Under the pieces are notes generated by a model. That model did no database searches. It was not told the DNA's origin and was given only the letters and a program-made list of their open reading frames with translations. DNA of 64,000 bases from Albifimbria verrucaria (Eukaryota; Ascomycota; Sordariomycetes; Hypocreales; Stachybotryaceae): NCBI GenBank assembly GCA_020081605.1, contig JAHREC010000049.1, positions 2,728,001 through 2,792,000 of the forward strand, given 5' to 3'. Made by a program: the position numbers and the translations under genes. Numbering within the stretch: position 1 is the first letter of the stretch; the number at the start of each line of letters is the position of its first letter. Shown one piece after another: positions 13,618 to 27,234 of this stretch.

Positions 13618-15603
13618 ATGTCAGGGCCGCCGTCCCGTATCCGTTCCATTCTCGGCCATCTGCTCCCGCAGCCCGCTGTCCCTGCACATATCCATCACCT
13701 CTCCCTACCTTCTTCCTCGAGCGAGCTGCCGCCATCGAGCCAAATGCCGAGGCAATCTACCACATCACCGCCAATGGCGTCGTTCTCCAACGCTCGTATC
13801 GCGAGTTTGCCGATCGTGCTCGGGGATTGGCTTACTACTTGAAGAAGCACCACTACCTCCGCGTCGGTGTTCTCGCGCCCAATACGCCGGCCTTCCTCGA
13901 GGCCATCTACGGCATTGCCGCTGCCGGCAGTGTCATAGTCCCGGTTAACTACAGGCTGAAGGAGGCCGATATTGACTACATTTTCGATTTTGGCGAGGTT
14001 GACTGCATCATTGTCGATCAGGAGTTTACTGGCTTGCTCCAGGCCTTTATCCAGAAACACCCCAAGGTGCCAATCATAGTAGATCTTGTAAGCGCATATT
14101 GTTTCGATCTGCTAGTAACGCATGTGACAAAGACTCATGACTCAATTTAGGACAACGATGTCACAGAAGGCCAGCTCTGTGGTCCTTTCGATGAAGCTAT
14201 CCTTGAGGGTCTAAAATATGATCGTGAGCAAGGCGCTCAAGGCTGGGCTGGTCTCCATTCCCACGTCAATGACGAAGATGGCATGCTCGCGATACCCTTC
14301 ACCTCTGGCACCACCTCTCGGCCCAAAGGTGTTGTGTACACTCACCGTGGGGCTTACCTTGCCGCTTTGGCTAATATCATTGAGTCCGGACTGAACAACG
14401 GCCATTGCAAATATTTGTGGACGCTCCCGCTGTAAGTTGCTCGAGATGAGCCCACTAGCTTTCCAACACTGGGCCGCACACATTGCTAACAATGCATAGG
14501 TTTCATGCCATGGGCTGGACGTTCCCTTGGTCTGTTGTCGCTGTCCGAGGTGTGAATGTATGCTTAAGGAAGATTGACTATCCCCTGATATGGAGGCTTC
14601 TGAAAGAAAAGGGCATCACCCATTTCAATGCAGCCCCACAGTCAACACCCTTCTGGTAGCTGCAAAGGAAGCTGAGAAGCTACCCCAAACCGTTCGGGTT
14701 ACAGTGGCTGCAAGCCCTCCTAGTGGCCACCTTTTGAACAAATGGTATGGAGATTCACCAGTTTTATGCTGCAAGTGGTTACTAACATCTTCGAAGACGA
14801 ATTTAAACTTAATACCCGTGCATGTTTACGGTATGACCGGTGAGTGCAGTTCATACAAACCGACCCGCGTTATGTTCACTTGCTGATGCTCATACAGAGA
14901 CTTACGGCCCTATCACCAAGTGCTATCCGATGCCAGAGTGGGACAGTTTGCCCTCCCACGAGAAGTACGCCAAGATGGCAAGGCAGGGTCACGGATTCAT
15001 CACTAGTCTTCCCATCCGCGTGGTGAAACCCGACCAGCCAGACGGTGTTCTGGTTGATGTGGCCAAGGACGGCAAGGAAATTGGTGAGATTGTTTTCTTT
15101 GGAAACATCTGCGCGAAGGGCTATTACAAAGATGAAGCCGCCACTCGGAAACTCTTCGCTGGTGGTGGTTTGCACTCGGGGATCTCGCCGTCTGGCATCC
15201 CGATGGCAGTGCGCAGATCCTCGACCGCGCCAAAGACATCATCATTTCGGGCGGTGAAAATATCTCCTCGGTTGCTCTGGAGAGTTTCCTTGCCGAGCAC
15301 CCAGACATTCTCGAAGCTGGTGTAGTTGCCGTTCCTGATTCGCATTGGGGTGAGCGGCCCAAGGCTTTCGTCACCGTCAAGGAAGGCAAGGCAATCAAAG
15401 GTGAAGATGTGATATCATGGGCAAAAAACAAGAGCAATATCAGTAGGTTCATGGTACCAAGAGAGGTGGAGGTTGTGAATGAGCTGCCCAAAACGAGCAC
15501 CGGAAAAATCAAGAAGAATGACTTGCGTGAGTGGGCCAAGACGGGCAAAAGGCGTAGGGTGTGCTTTGGGTCCAATTCACATCTCATGCATGTATATGGA
15601 TAG
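13618..15603 (+). CDS. AMP-dependent acyl-CoA synthetase (ANL superfamily)
   Basis: This enzyme activates a carboxylic acid as an acyl-adenylate and passes it to CoA; the substrate cannot be told from sequence. Exons are 13618-14087, 14151-14431, 14500-14744, 14797-14839 and 14898-15603, with branch sites such as GCTAAC and TTACTAAC. Motifs in order: the adenylation loop FTSGTTSRPKG near residue 207, YGMTETYGP, the HSGDLAVWHPDGS segment with the ribose-binding Asp, DRAKDIIISGGENIS, and STGKIKKNDLR with the C-terminal catalytic Lys. It resembles medium/long-chain acyl-activating enzymes of the plant AAE1 type. No clear C-terminal peroxisomal signal is seen. Single-base losses are inferred at CCC 13703-13705, CCCC 14634-14637, TTTT 14732-14735 and GGGG 15178-15181. 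Corrected length about 582. It ends 17 bp from the stop of the convergent reductase gene. Confidence 0.92.
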
Positions 15604-15620
15604 AATGTCGAAGTATTTCG

Positions 15621-16734
15621 CTAGAGTTGCAGATAGAGGAGACGGTATGCATCATCTTGAGAATCCTCAGCTCGTATTCGCGGGGAACAAGGCCCCTTGC
15701 GGCCAAGATCCATGCTATTGAGAGTGTGCATGTCATCCTCACCGAGGGCAAAATCAAAGACATTGGCGTTTTCCTCGATTCTTTGAGGATCCTGGCTTTT
15801 GGGCAGTGCAACCCAGCCATTCTGCAGGCTGTAGCGAATGAGAACTTGCGCAGGCGTCTTACCATGCTTGGACGCAACAGCCGCTAGAGCAGGATCGTCA
15901 AGACGTGCGCCTGTAGCTAGCGGGCTGTATGCCTGTACGATGATTCCGTTGTTCTGGCAGTACTGCACCAACTGCCGCTGCTGGCACCAAGGATGGAGCT
16001 ATGTGCAGACAGTCAGGTTAGTGGTTGGTGGTGTTGATGAGAGTGCTGGCAAGTCTTCACGATATGGGTTTTTGAAAGATGAGGGTAAACGCTCTCACCT
16101 CGATTTGATTAACGTGCGGAGGCCATATTTGAGCATAGTCTCTCATTTCCTCAATGTGGTGAATATGAAAGTTGCTCACGCCGATAGCTCTGGCTTTGGC
16201 TTCAGTGTAGAGCTTCTCCAGCGCGGCCCAGAGGCGTTCTCTGTTTGCTCGATCGGAGCCCGGGATATGAATGAGGAACAGGTCTACATAGCCTCCACTT
16301 CCGCCGATCTTTTCAATACTTTGCAGTAACTTGGAGTAAGTGTCTTCTACGGTGGCTTGGGCACGGCTGGCCTTGGTCGTTAAGAAGACGTCGGCACGTT
16401 TCAACGAAGACTCTTTCACCGCGGTACCAACAGCTGCCTCGTTTCTGTAAAGCTGGGCGGAGTCAATGGCACGGTAACCACGGTTCAACGCTGTGAGACA
16501 TGCTTGTGTGCATGCATCGCTGCGGATTTTGTAGACGCCTAGGCCGAGACGGGGAATATGCACGGTGGTGTTTGGTATGAGAATTGTGTCTTCCATATGA
16601 ATATTCGTGGAGGACATGTTATTGGTGAATTGTTTTAAAGTAGCCATAGGGTGCAGGTCTGGTACATGTGGGAGGGAGACATTGTGCAGATGACTGGACT
16701 GTGGAAGTTGACGAGCTTCGTTTACATGGAACAT
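15621..16734 (-). CDS. Aldo-keto reductase
   Basis: A cytosolic NADPH-dependent carbonyl reductase of the AKR fold. Exons are 16734-16099 and 15998-15621, with a 100-bp intron (GTGAGA donor, ACATAG acceptor). The catalytic tetrad is visible: Asp and Tyr in DSAQLYRNE, Lys in LTTKAS and His in LIHIPG. NADPH-binding strands are also present: GVSNFHIHHI, NQIELHPWCQQ, QAYSPLATG and the ALPKSQDPQRIEEN segment. Full-length from 16734 is 337 residues. The ATG at 16617 (MSSTNIHMEDTILIPN) gives 298, closer to the usual AKR length and probably the real start. This is one of only two genes in the window with no inferred frame error. The stop is separated from the convergent synthetase stop by 17 bp, so the two mRNAs must overlap. 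Substrate unknown. Confidence 0.9.
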
Positions 16735-17295
16735 AGTGTTGGGCAGTCAGTAGTCAGCATTGGTTGACCCATTCTCATTCTGTAAGTCCAGGGTATGACG
16801 ATGGAAGAGGGCAAAAAGTGGGGACGGGAAGTCTTCCGAGCTGATGGATGCCTACAGGTCCATGGGCATGGCATGGCATGATTGCTGAGCAGGCGGCGAG
16901 CTATAAAAAAGTCACGGTCTTCGAATTTTGATTCAGTGCTTGATCAATTGTGGACGTGTCTCTCGCTGCTCACGGTCAGCGTAAATATCCCCGTTTCCGG
17001 CCTCTTCCAATCCCGTTACGGCGTCTTGTCCTCAGCAGCCAGGTATCTTAAGCCGTTTGTGGTGTTGTTCTAGAAAGCCCCACAGAACCCGTCGATAGAT
17101 GCTCATGGAAACTCACTTTCGTCACTCGCAGGTTCGAGCCAAACAGGAAGACATCCCAGGCTGCGACCCGTCTCACCTTAATTGTTGCCACATTCTCTGC
17201 GGACATCTACGCCGGTGCACTTACGCTTGAAACTTTCACATTTTCTCGCTTCGTTCCTCCTTGAATCTCACTCTCAGCTTCAGAAAACCATCGTC
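16735..17295. other. Divergent promoter region of the aldo-keto reductase and GFA-like genes
   Basis: No gene is seen. A TATA-like word (CTATAAAAAAG, about 16900-16910) could serve either gene, and the last 100 bp are CT-rich as expected of the leader of the downstream gene. Confidence 0.5.
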
Positions 17296-18040
17296 ATGTC
17301 GACGCTGCGACCATTGCGGGGCGGCTGCCAGTGCGGCCGGAATCGTTACATCATTGCCGTGCCGCAGGACCGCGTTGAAGAGGCTCAAGTCATTTTCAAC
17401 ACCGAGCCAGTCCACCGTACGTGAATGACCTCGCTGCAGTTTCTTGTCCGAGTAGACGCTAACCTCAGTCACAGAGATTCCTCTCGGCACGCCGCTGGCC
17501 GCCTACATCCGTGTGCCGCTAGCATGGTATCACAGTACCACTCAAGCCTTCTTCCCCGATGAGACTCACTCGTCCATTCGCCGCGTCTACACCCATCCCA
17601 GCCAGCAGCATTCGAAGCGCCAGTTCTGCGGCTTCTGCGGCACCCGCTGTCTTATTGGTCCGAGAATCCATTCTCCGAGGCCGACTTCATCAACCTCACT
17701 CTGGGCAGCCTCTTGCGGGAGGACATCCGAGACTTGGAGGACCTGGGCCTCATCAAGGAGCAGGAAGACGATGCCGCTCATTCCGTGACGTCGACAGAAG
17801 CGAGCAAGGGAACGGCGCTCCGTCATTCGTTTGGGGTGCCCTGGTTTGATGGCCTGGTGGAAGGCACTCGCCTAGAGCAACCTGCGCCGCAGCCAGGGAA
17901 TACAGAGATCACGGGACGGCCAGGTACAGGTTGAGTGGGAAATTGTAGAGTACGCCGACGGCGATCACGATGAGATGGATGTGACCACGGGCATGACAGC
18001 GCCGGGCAAGCGGAAGCTACAGGATCGCGAAGACTTATGA
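17296..18040 (+). CDS. GFA/CENP-V (Mss4-like) zinc-binding fold protein
   Basis: The fold is that of glutathione-dependent formaldehyde-activating enzymes, where zinc is held by cysteine pairs. Exons are 17296-17416 and 17475-18040. The N-terminal GGCQCGRNRY and the later QFCGFCGTPLSYW supply the usual first and last Cys pairs. The middle C-x-x-C pair seen in many bacterial members is missing, so catalytic activity on S-hydroxymethyl-glutathione is unproven. After the domain comes an acidic stretch and a WFDGLVEGTRLG element. A single-base loss at CCC 17643-17645 and a single-base gain at 17875-17877 are inferred. With both, the frame runs to GKRKLQDREDL and a stop at 18038-18040 (about 228 residues). 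Role inferred from fold only. Confidence 0.85.
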
Positions 18041-19880
18041 TGTAGTTGCAGAACCACCCCGGACACAGGAAACAAACAACATAGACCAGGCATACGGCAT
18101 AAGAAACCGATATTCCGGCTGGCTGGGACCTGTGTGACGGCGTTTACGGAATATTTGAGGTATTATTGTTCTTGTTTTAGGCAGTTGATATGGCAGAACA
18201 GACGAGCGAGCGCTAAACCGCGAGCAAGGGGTGCGAGAGGACCGATAAGATGACGAGCAGGAGAAGGCTGTTGGCTTTTGAAAAGGGAAAATCACGCGAA
18301 GGAGGGCGCGGACAAAGAGGCCCGGTAACGGTGCTTCGAGTTGCAGAGTGGGATCGTTTGTCGAGAAAGCTGTTTCGGGAGATGACATTTCATATCGGCC
18401 AAGTGGAGTGAGTGGGAGTGGAGTGTGGACGTACAGTGATCGAGTGAGTGGTTGGTACGCAGGCGGCTGAAGCACAGCTTGTGACCTGCTTACATGTGCT
18501 TTTTCACAAGGAAATTGTTTTCGTTAGGATACTAAAAATGGGTAAAAGAAAAATAGGAGACTAAATCAGAATCATACTAGACAATTCAATAATATGCATT
18601 AAGCTTGAGTGCAAGCCCAGGAACGGGCAAGGCCGTTGTTGCTCGACGTGACCACGCAGCCAGCCCATGAGCTCCATGCAAAGTGGATATTTCTCCGAAG
18701 GCACGTCTCCCACAAAAGCTAGGACCGTGGTCTCCCGGGCGGCGGCGGTGGGGGCAGCACATCGTTCCAAGCCTTGGACCAGAATAAGGATGCATCGCAT
18801 CTGGTGCCGTGCATATTCGTGCCAAGGTTTATCAGTGGAGGGAGGGGGCGGACAAGCGGACAAGGAGCCAGGGGAGGGTGATCAAAGGACGCTCGCGAGA
18901 TGAACAAGGGAAAGAGGAAGAGAAGGAGAGGGGAAAGGAAGCGAAGGGAAGGGAAGGGTAGGGTAGGGGGTGGACGAGGTTGGCGATCTTGCGTGCAGCA
19001 GAAGAGAAGTGGTGCTATGTATGAGACAGCAGTTGGAGTCAAATACAGGGACAGGGCGGCCATGAGTGGTTCCGTGTGGGCAGGGCGAGATGTGATCTGT
19101 AAGGGTACTTCAACTCCCGTAGACGGAATATATTGCAGTGTAACGCTGGAGACTGCCGCACACTCCTGAGTTTGGAGAGAGTGAGTGAATGGGCAAGGCA
19201 AGGGCTGGGATTTGGAGGGGTCCCCGCAGAGAAAGTTGGAGTTTGGAGACGATGGCTTGCTTAGACGACGACGGCGGCAGACGGGCTCATTTACGGTGTA
19301 AGCCGGATGCTGGGACGCCGATGCTGAAGCTATACGATGTGTAAGTGAAGATGGCGATGTCGAGGCGCCGGGTTCAAGGAAGGAAGGAGGGTGTTAGTGG
19401 ACACGGAGCTGTGCCAAGTTGACGAGGATCGTAGACCATCGGTTAAACGGTTCGGCTGACTGCGCTTTAGCATGTGGAGAGGAGATGACGCGAGGCGAGG
19501 CGAGCAGAACAGGGCAAGGCAGGGCAGGGTGCTGAGACGAAGGGGAGAAGCAAAGTGACGTGACGACGTGACATGAAGGAACAAGAGAAAAAACGTGATG
19601 GGCTGAATTAGGACGGCATGGCAAAGAAACGAAACAGGGGTCTTTTTCTCTGCCCGAGGTTTTGGCACGGACGGGACGGCGAACCTGCAGCAGCCAATCG
19701 ACACTACGAGGCTCCTCTTTCGGAATGACGGCCCGGCGTCTCGATTAGGCCAACGGAGGCCAACCTCCAACTTCTTTTCATCTCGGCTTCGTTTTTCTTG
19801 GTGGTTTCAGAGTTGGACGAAGCACGAGGACGAAAAGAAAAAGAAAAAGAAAAGAAAAAGATGTAAACACCGATAGAGAA

Positions 19881-19918
19881 GTGATAATAATAATGGTAAT
19901 AATAATTATTATTATTAT
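19881..19918. repeat. Inverted ATA/ATT trinucleotide microsatellite
   Basis: A run of ATA units is followed after a few bases by a run of ATT units, so the plus strand can fold back into an AT hairpin. It stands out from the surrounding GC-richer sequence. Confidence 0.75.
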
Positions 19919-20306
19919 AGTAACGTGCAAAATAAGCATCAACAGAGAAAGCAGAATACCGGGCAGCACGCCAGACATGGGGTTTGCTTCCACAAAAGAT
20001 GCTCAGCTGATACCTGAGTCACGAACACTCAACTTTCTCCAATTACAAACTTTTTTTCTCCCTCTTTCTTTCCCTCTCTTGTCCATAACCACTAGTCGTC
20101 GTGCCATGTCTCCATGCCCACCTGCTCGCTCTTCTGTTTCTAGCACCTCGTGTGTCTTTTGGCCCGTGCCTCAGATAGAGTGACGCTTGTTTTGGAGCCA
20201 GCTGTGATCCCGGTTGTCAAGCGCTGGGGCTAGGCAAGGGGCCCAGCACACAAAGCCCGAATTAGACCCGTCGGGTACATGGTACAGGTACAGGATGCGG
20301 CGCCTG

Positions 20307-20330
20307 ATGCTGCTGCTGCTGCTGCTGCCG
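20307..20330 (+). repeat. Short CTG trinucleotide repeat
   Basis: Several perfect GCTGCT units lie in intergenic DNA with no supported reading frame. Confidence 0.7.
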
Positions 20331-21288
20331 TTGCTGGGAGGTAGCGGAGTGCTCCGCTTCATGCTTGCGCCATGCGGTGCGGTAGCAGCAGCAGGACAAC
20401 TCGCTACAGGTAGCAACTCCTGTTCGTTACCAGGTATCTGTAGCCGTGCCCTGATGGTGCATATATCTCTGGTAACACCCTTGAGGTTTAGAGGTAGGGT
20501 GCTGAGCTGAAGTACCTCGGTCAGGTACGTACATTTTATGTAGGTACTTTACCCCACCGCGGGGTTCTTTTTTTGTCCCTCATTTCTGCTCTAGTTTTCG
20601 CTTGGCTAGGCTTTCTCCATCTTCCATCTCCATCTTTTCTTCCATGGACCGACCAGCCTGACCAACGTTATCAGCATCCTTTCTCCATCCGAATAACCCT
20701 CTCTCCCTCCCACCCCTCTCCACACACACCCACCCGCCCATCTGCATGGTCTGCCTGTCTGTACCTTGCTTCCTTACCGAAAGCTCCCCTCAGCCGACAG
20801 GCGCGCGCGCATGGCAAAGCGAAGCACCCTGTCCCCATCTCCATCCCCATACGAAACGAATTCTCCCACACGCCCCTAGCACGCTTCCGGTAAAGACGGC
20901 TGCTCTCCGTCCACAATGTTCAACGTGGTGCCCTCGTCCTGGTTCTGCTCCTCAGAAAATATCCGCCGCCTCCATGGGGGTGACGACCGCAAGGAGCAAG
21001 GATGACCTGACCACCCCTCCCTCCCTCCCCACCCCCAGCCTTGTTGTGTGTCTCTGCTGGGCCATGGCGGTACGGTGTCGGTGCGGTGCCAGCGCTGTGC
21101 TCTGCTGTGCTGTGCTTCGCTTTGCTGTGCAAAGACGATGAGACTAGGGTCCCTCCCTTATTGTCCCCAGTCCGTACATCACACTACTGCTTCCCCTCCC
21201 CAAACCATTCTCGGTCGTGACGGTCCGAGGCGGGACCATCGTCCAACGGCTCGAGGGTGCACTTGTGGTTGATCTGGCCTTGGCTAGC

Positions 21289-21296
21289 TATATAAG
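21289..21296 (+). promoter_or_regulatory. Probable TATA box of the beta-glucosidase gene
   Basis: TATATAAG lies 317 bp before the start codon and is followed by a CT-rich leader that contains no ATG until the true start at 21613. The position fits a TATA-driven, regulated promoter. Transcription start is not known. Confidence 0.55.
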
Positions 21297-21612
21297 ATAT
21301 CCTGCTTGTCCGTCCTTACCGCCTGTTGCCTGGACCCTTCTCCTCCGATCTTCTTGACTGTGGTGTTTTTCTCTCTTGCATACCCTGAGCATCCCGTCCT
21401 CTTCCCATTGTACACCTGGCTTCTTCTCCAGCACCGGTGATCTGTCTGTCGGTGTCTTGTCTTGATCCCATCCGTCCATTGCCATATATCGGATTATCTG
21501 GGTGACATTGACCCACTGCAACATCAACACCCACCTACAGCAACTCATTGCGTGGGACGACAGAGTGTTGTAAGCAACAAACAGCAGGAAATCAACACAA
21601 AAAAACATCACC

Positions 21613-23116
<1,504 letters not shown>

Positions 23117-23542
23117 GAGGTTGGCAGCAGCGACCTGTATTGTGTCTTGAAGACGGGAGGAGATGGGATGGAGGAGGCACAGAGATGAGTGACGGATACC
23201 CTGTTTACGTACATAGCTTGAAGCTTGAATATAACATGCTGAGATTACCTGCTCCAAGTGGTGTGGTGCTTGATTGATAAGCACTTACGTGATAACGTTG
23301 AAGGATAGTTACTGTTACATCCATGTTGTAGAATAACTAAGTCTGACTTGAGATATACTAATTACGTACCGATATCGCACCGATACATCATAGTGCTTGT
23401 TCTTCTATTTTCATTATGATGGGATGTAAGTACACACGACTGTGCCCTATGACCAAGATTCTACTATTATTATGTTTGGGTATATTTTATCTATCAGAAA
23501 TCAAAACATACTCGCGTGTCATCTGCATACTGGTCCGTGTTT
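23117..23542. other. Intergenic region between convergent glucosidase and RCH1 genes
   Basis: AT-rich 3' flank of both genes, with ATAATAACTAA-like words; no gene is seen. Confidence 0.55.
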
Positions 23543-25097
23543 CTATTGACTGGCCTCTCTATTGCTCTCTACTGCTTCCGCATCCCGCTGGCGACCACGC
23601 TTGATGTACCATTTGAAAAAGAAAACCAGAATTTGCGCCATGAAGACCTAACAAAGAACGAAGTTGGTTAATTATGTTTCTAAGAAACTCGACATCACTC
23701 ATACTCACTTGCTCCACTGTATAAAGTAACACAGGAATCTGAATATATGCTCTTGTCAGGTCGTCCGCAGACGCCCACATCGCTGACACGAGCGGGATGC
23801 CCAAACTGGTCGTCTTGGCTGCGCCGCGAAGCACACGGCCACGGTCTGCTCGCGTGACATACGCCGGACGGTGAGGATACGCCGCAAGAAAGTCGGAAGA
23901 CGCTTGAATCGATGGGACTCCGCTAGACGAGGGTTCATAGCACTGGCGAAGGAGGCGGGAGGACGTGCGGCGTAGAAACAAATAACGGTGAAGACGAGAT
24001 ATAGGGCGATGTTCATGAAGATGTTGAAAATGACAGACGGGGTGGAGAGCTTGAAGAGGGCGCCTGTTTGGAATGCACCAGAGAAAGTCGTCCTGTAATA
24101 ATTATCTTCGAATTAGTCCGAGCAACAAGATGTATAAGTTGCGCGCAAAGGGTGGTCTCAGTCAAGACTCACCACACAAGCAATATAAGGCAAGCCGCCG
24201 AGACCTTGGCAAGCTTCAACGCATTCAAGACTCGAACAACGACATCTTCTTTCCACCAACGGACAATCTGCCCGACAACTAGCGGAAGAATAACACTCAG
24301 CCCAAGCTGCTTCGCCACGTCGGCGTACATGCGGCCCAACGTGGCCGGGCTCGCCGGGCGCCAGTCGTTAAAGGCTGGCTGCGACGGCATGAAGCCGTAT
24401 ATGAGGAGCGGCGATAGAAACGAGCCCCGACGTTGCCCAGAACGACGGAGATAATGGCGGCAGCCTCATCGCCGCCGGATGTGCGTGTCATGACCACGTT
24501 GGAGGCGATGGTTGTGGGAATGCATGAGGCGGCGAGCATGCCAACAAGAATCGGCGTGGAGGGCGTCTGGCTTTCGAGAGCACCTGCGGCAATAGATATA
24601 TGGATAATGACTATGGCAAGATATGTCAGTGTTCAGTTTCATATACTGGTGGTCGTTCCTTGTTATGAGACAAGCCTTGAGCCATGGTTTTCAAACATGG
24701 TGCACATACCTAGTACAATAGCCGGTATGACCAGAAAACTGATCCCTTGCACGATAACATGAAGACGCCAGTTCGTAAGATTAAGTCGAAGCTTCGCAGG
24801 CGAGAGCTGCAACCCGCTAACCAGAAAGATGAATCCCACAGCACCATACAAGATGCTATACTCAGATCGTATCGTACCCCCATGTGCCGCAACCCCTAAA
24901 GTGGTTCCTGGTTAGATATCCCGCCTATTCTTACGCACAAACGCAGACTTACACGGGAAGAAATACGCCAGCACACAGGACACGGCGAATCCGATAATCA
25001 GCCACTGGCCCAACACGAAACCTGCGAGCCCGCGAGCATATCGCACGGCTCGCGGGGCCGTCTTCTCGCCCGGCTCCTCGTTCAGCGACGACGGCAT
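23543..25097 (-). CDS. rch1: RCH1 / SLC10A7-type bile-acid-sodium symporter family transporter
   Basis: An integral membrane protein of the SBF-like (DUF4137) family. Yeast-type RCH1 sits in the plasma membrane and limits cytosolic calcium entry; human SLC10A7 affects calcium balance and glycosylation. Exons on the minus strand are 25097-24953, 24895-24710, 24610-24173, 24092-23709 and 23647-23543, with donors GTAAGT, GTATGT, GTGAGT and GTGAGT. Hydrophobic helices run throughout: [48 protein letters not shown], the conserved [30 protein letters not shown] and a basic C-terminus [11 protein letters not shown]. Two base losses are inferred, in CCCC 24425-24428 and at 23826-23829. Corrected length about 419. 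ATG at 25097. Confidence 0.92.
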
Positions 25098-25833
25098 GGC
25101 TTGTGCCGCGTATGAACCGTTATGGTCTCGATCGCGCCATCGTCTAGGGAGAAAAAAAAGATGGGGATGGACGGTTGGCCCGTTGCCTAGTATATGACTT
25201 GTTCGTGGGGTTAAGTGGGCGACAACGGAGCCGATCCTTGTCGATCTCGGCTTTGTGTCCCCTGTGCCCGGTTTATTGCCGCTATCGTGTGCCTTGACTG
25301 CTGCCGTTGTTGAAGGTCGGGAACTGATAGACAGAGGACATTAGAGGTGTTATAATGTTAGCTTCTAGGTGGTTGATCAGTCAGCGAATAGAGCTTTACA
25401 TGGTATATCAAGTTGGGGTCACAAAGCAAGATTTTGGCTATGTTGAGGTCCACAGCATAACATCTATGGAGACCTCCAACCTTAATGGAATCATAAGGGT
25501 GCCATATATGAGATTAATTATTTCTTCTTTAACTAGTATATCGAAGCTATCACATCGCAAGACTACTCCAAGGCTGGATCAGGCATCATCCTTGAGTAGA
25601 ACCAGAAAACGCCAAGCAATGCCCGTGGTATCAAACAAGTAAACAGACAGGACAGGATGAAGGGTGACAAAACACTGAGCACAGGGTGCACAGGTAAAGG
25701 GGTGAAAGTTGCAGCAGAATATGCAGTAATCATAGCGTCATCCCGAAGTCGTGACTCCAATTAAAATGATAACCGTCAAGGTGTGCGGAACAGCGTTCCA
25801 CATCAAGAATTATAGTGAGAAGTGGTAGAAAGA
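25098..25833. other. Intergenic region between the RCH1 promoter and the ERF4 3' end
   Basis: AT-rich; holds the promoter of the RCH1 gene and the 3' flank of ERF4. No gene is seen. Confidence 0.55.
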
Positions 25834-27234
25834 TTAGGCGACAATGGCTGCCGCTGGCTCTTGAGGCAGGGCTGTGTGCGAGTCGTTGGCGTGGCTGCTA
25901 GGCGCGGGGCCACCTCGGGATCCATGATCTGGATATCCAACTAAAGGTAATGTTAGCTAAAGACACTCGATACGTAGACCGGGCTTGTGCTTACGTTCAT
26001 GTATCCAGTTTGGCGAAGGGGATAAGCTTTGGGGGATCGTCCCTCTTCGGCGACCATAGTTTTCTCCATCTCCGAGTTCCACTGCTCAATCCACCTCTCC
26101 AAATTGTTGAGGCGCGTCTTGGCACCGGTGAGGCCAAAATCATCCCATAGCCACCCGGTTGCAAGACCCAGAACGCCGTCGACAACATTTCGGAGGCTGT
26201 AAGGATTGAAAATAGGCACCAGCTCTCCGTTCAGCTTGTCGATGATTCGGCGAAATTCTTGCTCCGAGACACCTGCCGGGTCCAGGATCTCTGGGTAGAG
26301 ATTTGAAAAAGTCGGTGCAAGATCGCCTTGGAGGAGCCAATCGCGACGGATACGGATGATCCGCGTAGATGCATATTCGAGAGAATCTATGGGGACGTGT
26401 GGGTTTAGATGTGGGTAGCAAGGATGCAGCGGACCCCATTCCAGACCTTGGTCTGCTTGCACGTCTTCTCCCATGATGGACGAGTCGGATGAAGACATGG
26501 CGGACCCAATGCCGTCACCGGCTGAGAGATTTGATAGTCGGTGGCCGTCCACATCCTGGCCTCTTTCGAGATCTCTCGAGAACGAGCGACCAGGCTCTTC
26601 GTTTTCCTGTGCCATGATTTCCACTTCTTTGCCTTTGCTGAGCTTTGCAGATTCCACCGTCTCGTCTTTGGGGAATGAGTGGAAAGGTGAAGTAGGTGAC
26701 GATAGTGGTGATTTCCCGTCGTGTGATAGTCGGATGGACGTCGGTAGGCTTATTCGCTTGTTGTAGTCGCTACTCCCGTCAAGGTGTAAGCTCAAACGGC
26801 CTGACGTGCCGTGTTTTATCTGCCACTGCTCCGGGAGTGTCAACAGAGGTCGATCGTCTCCCTTCACGCCAGAATCGTCGTTCAGTGTGGGCGGTTCGAG
26901 GGCTCCGTGGGCCAAGGGTACCGACGGAGGAGGTGGTGTTGAAGGGCGTCGCTTGCGGGAAGGCTTTGATCGAGGAGTAGAGTTTACGGGATTCCAGAGG
27001 CGGGCAGTCGATTGCAAAGGAGTCCGCGGAGGCGAGGTCTTCAGGACAACGGGGGCGCGGGTGCGGGTGCGGAAAGGTAAAGAGCCAGTACGATTGTGGG
27101 CTTGAGGTGGTCGCGTCGGGGCGGGCTGTGGCGGCTGGAATGCTGGCGTTACAGAAGGATTGGGTGATGGAACCGCAGGCTCCGGATAGCCAGGCTGCTG
27201 GTTGATGCTGTTGATGCGGGGTTGTCGGTGTCAT
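25834..27234 (-). CDS. erf4: ERF4/SHR5-type palmitoyltransferase subunit (Golgin A7/ERF4 domain)
   Basis: ERF4 pairs with the DHHC enzyme ERF2 to palmitoylate Ras-type proteins at the ER and Golgi. Exons are 27234-25995 and 25940-25834. The N-terminal two thirds are Pro/Ser-rich and poorly ordered. The ERF4 domain follows: TRIIRIRRDWLLQGDLAPTF, PEILDPAGVSEQEFRRI, GELVPIFNPYSLRN and VVDGVLGLATGWLWDDFGLTG. The ATG at 27234 is directly preceded by an in-frame TAG, which supports it as start. Reaching the domain frame needs removal of one extra C near 27202, and a lost G in GGGG 25906-25909 would give the tail EPAAAIVA. Without that last change the stop would lie at about 25803. Corrected length about 448. 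The start and tail are less sure than the domain. Confidence 0.85.

Larger units (their letters stand above)
18041..21612. other. Long intergenic region upstream of the beta-glucosidase gene
   Basis: No gene can be supported; open frames here have no recognisable motif. It contains purine-rich pentamer tracts (GAAGG/GGGTA, about 18930-18970), an ATA/ATT palindromic microsatellite (19881-19918), a CTG run (20307-20330), GTACCT words (20512-20550) and CT-rich stretches before the glucosidase. Confidence 0.6.

Noticed and set aside
13618..18040. Synthetase, reductase and GFA genes as a secondary-metabolite cluster
   Set aside because: No polyketide synthase, peptide synthetase, terpene cyclase, transporter or pathway regulator is near; the neighbours are housekeeping genes.
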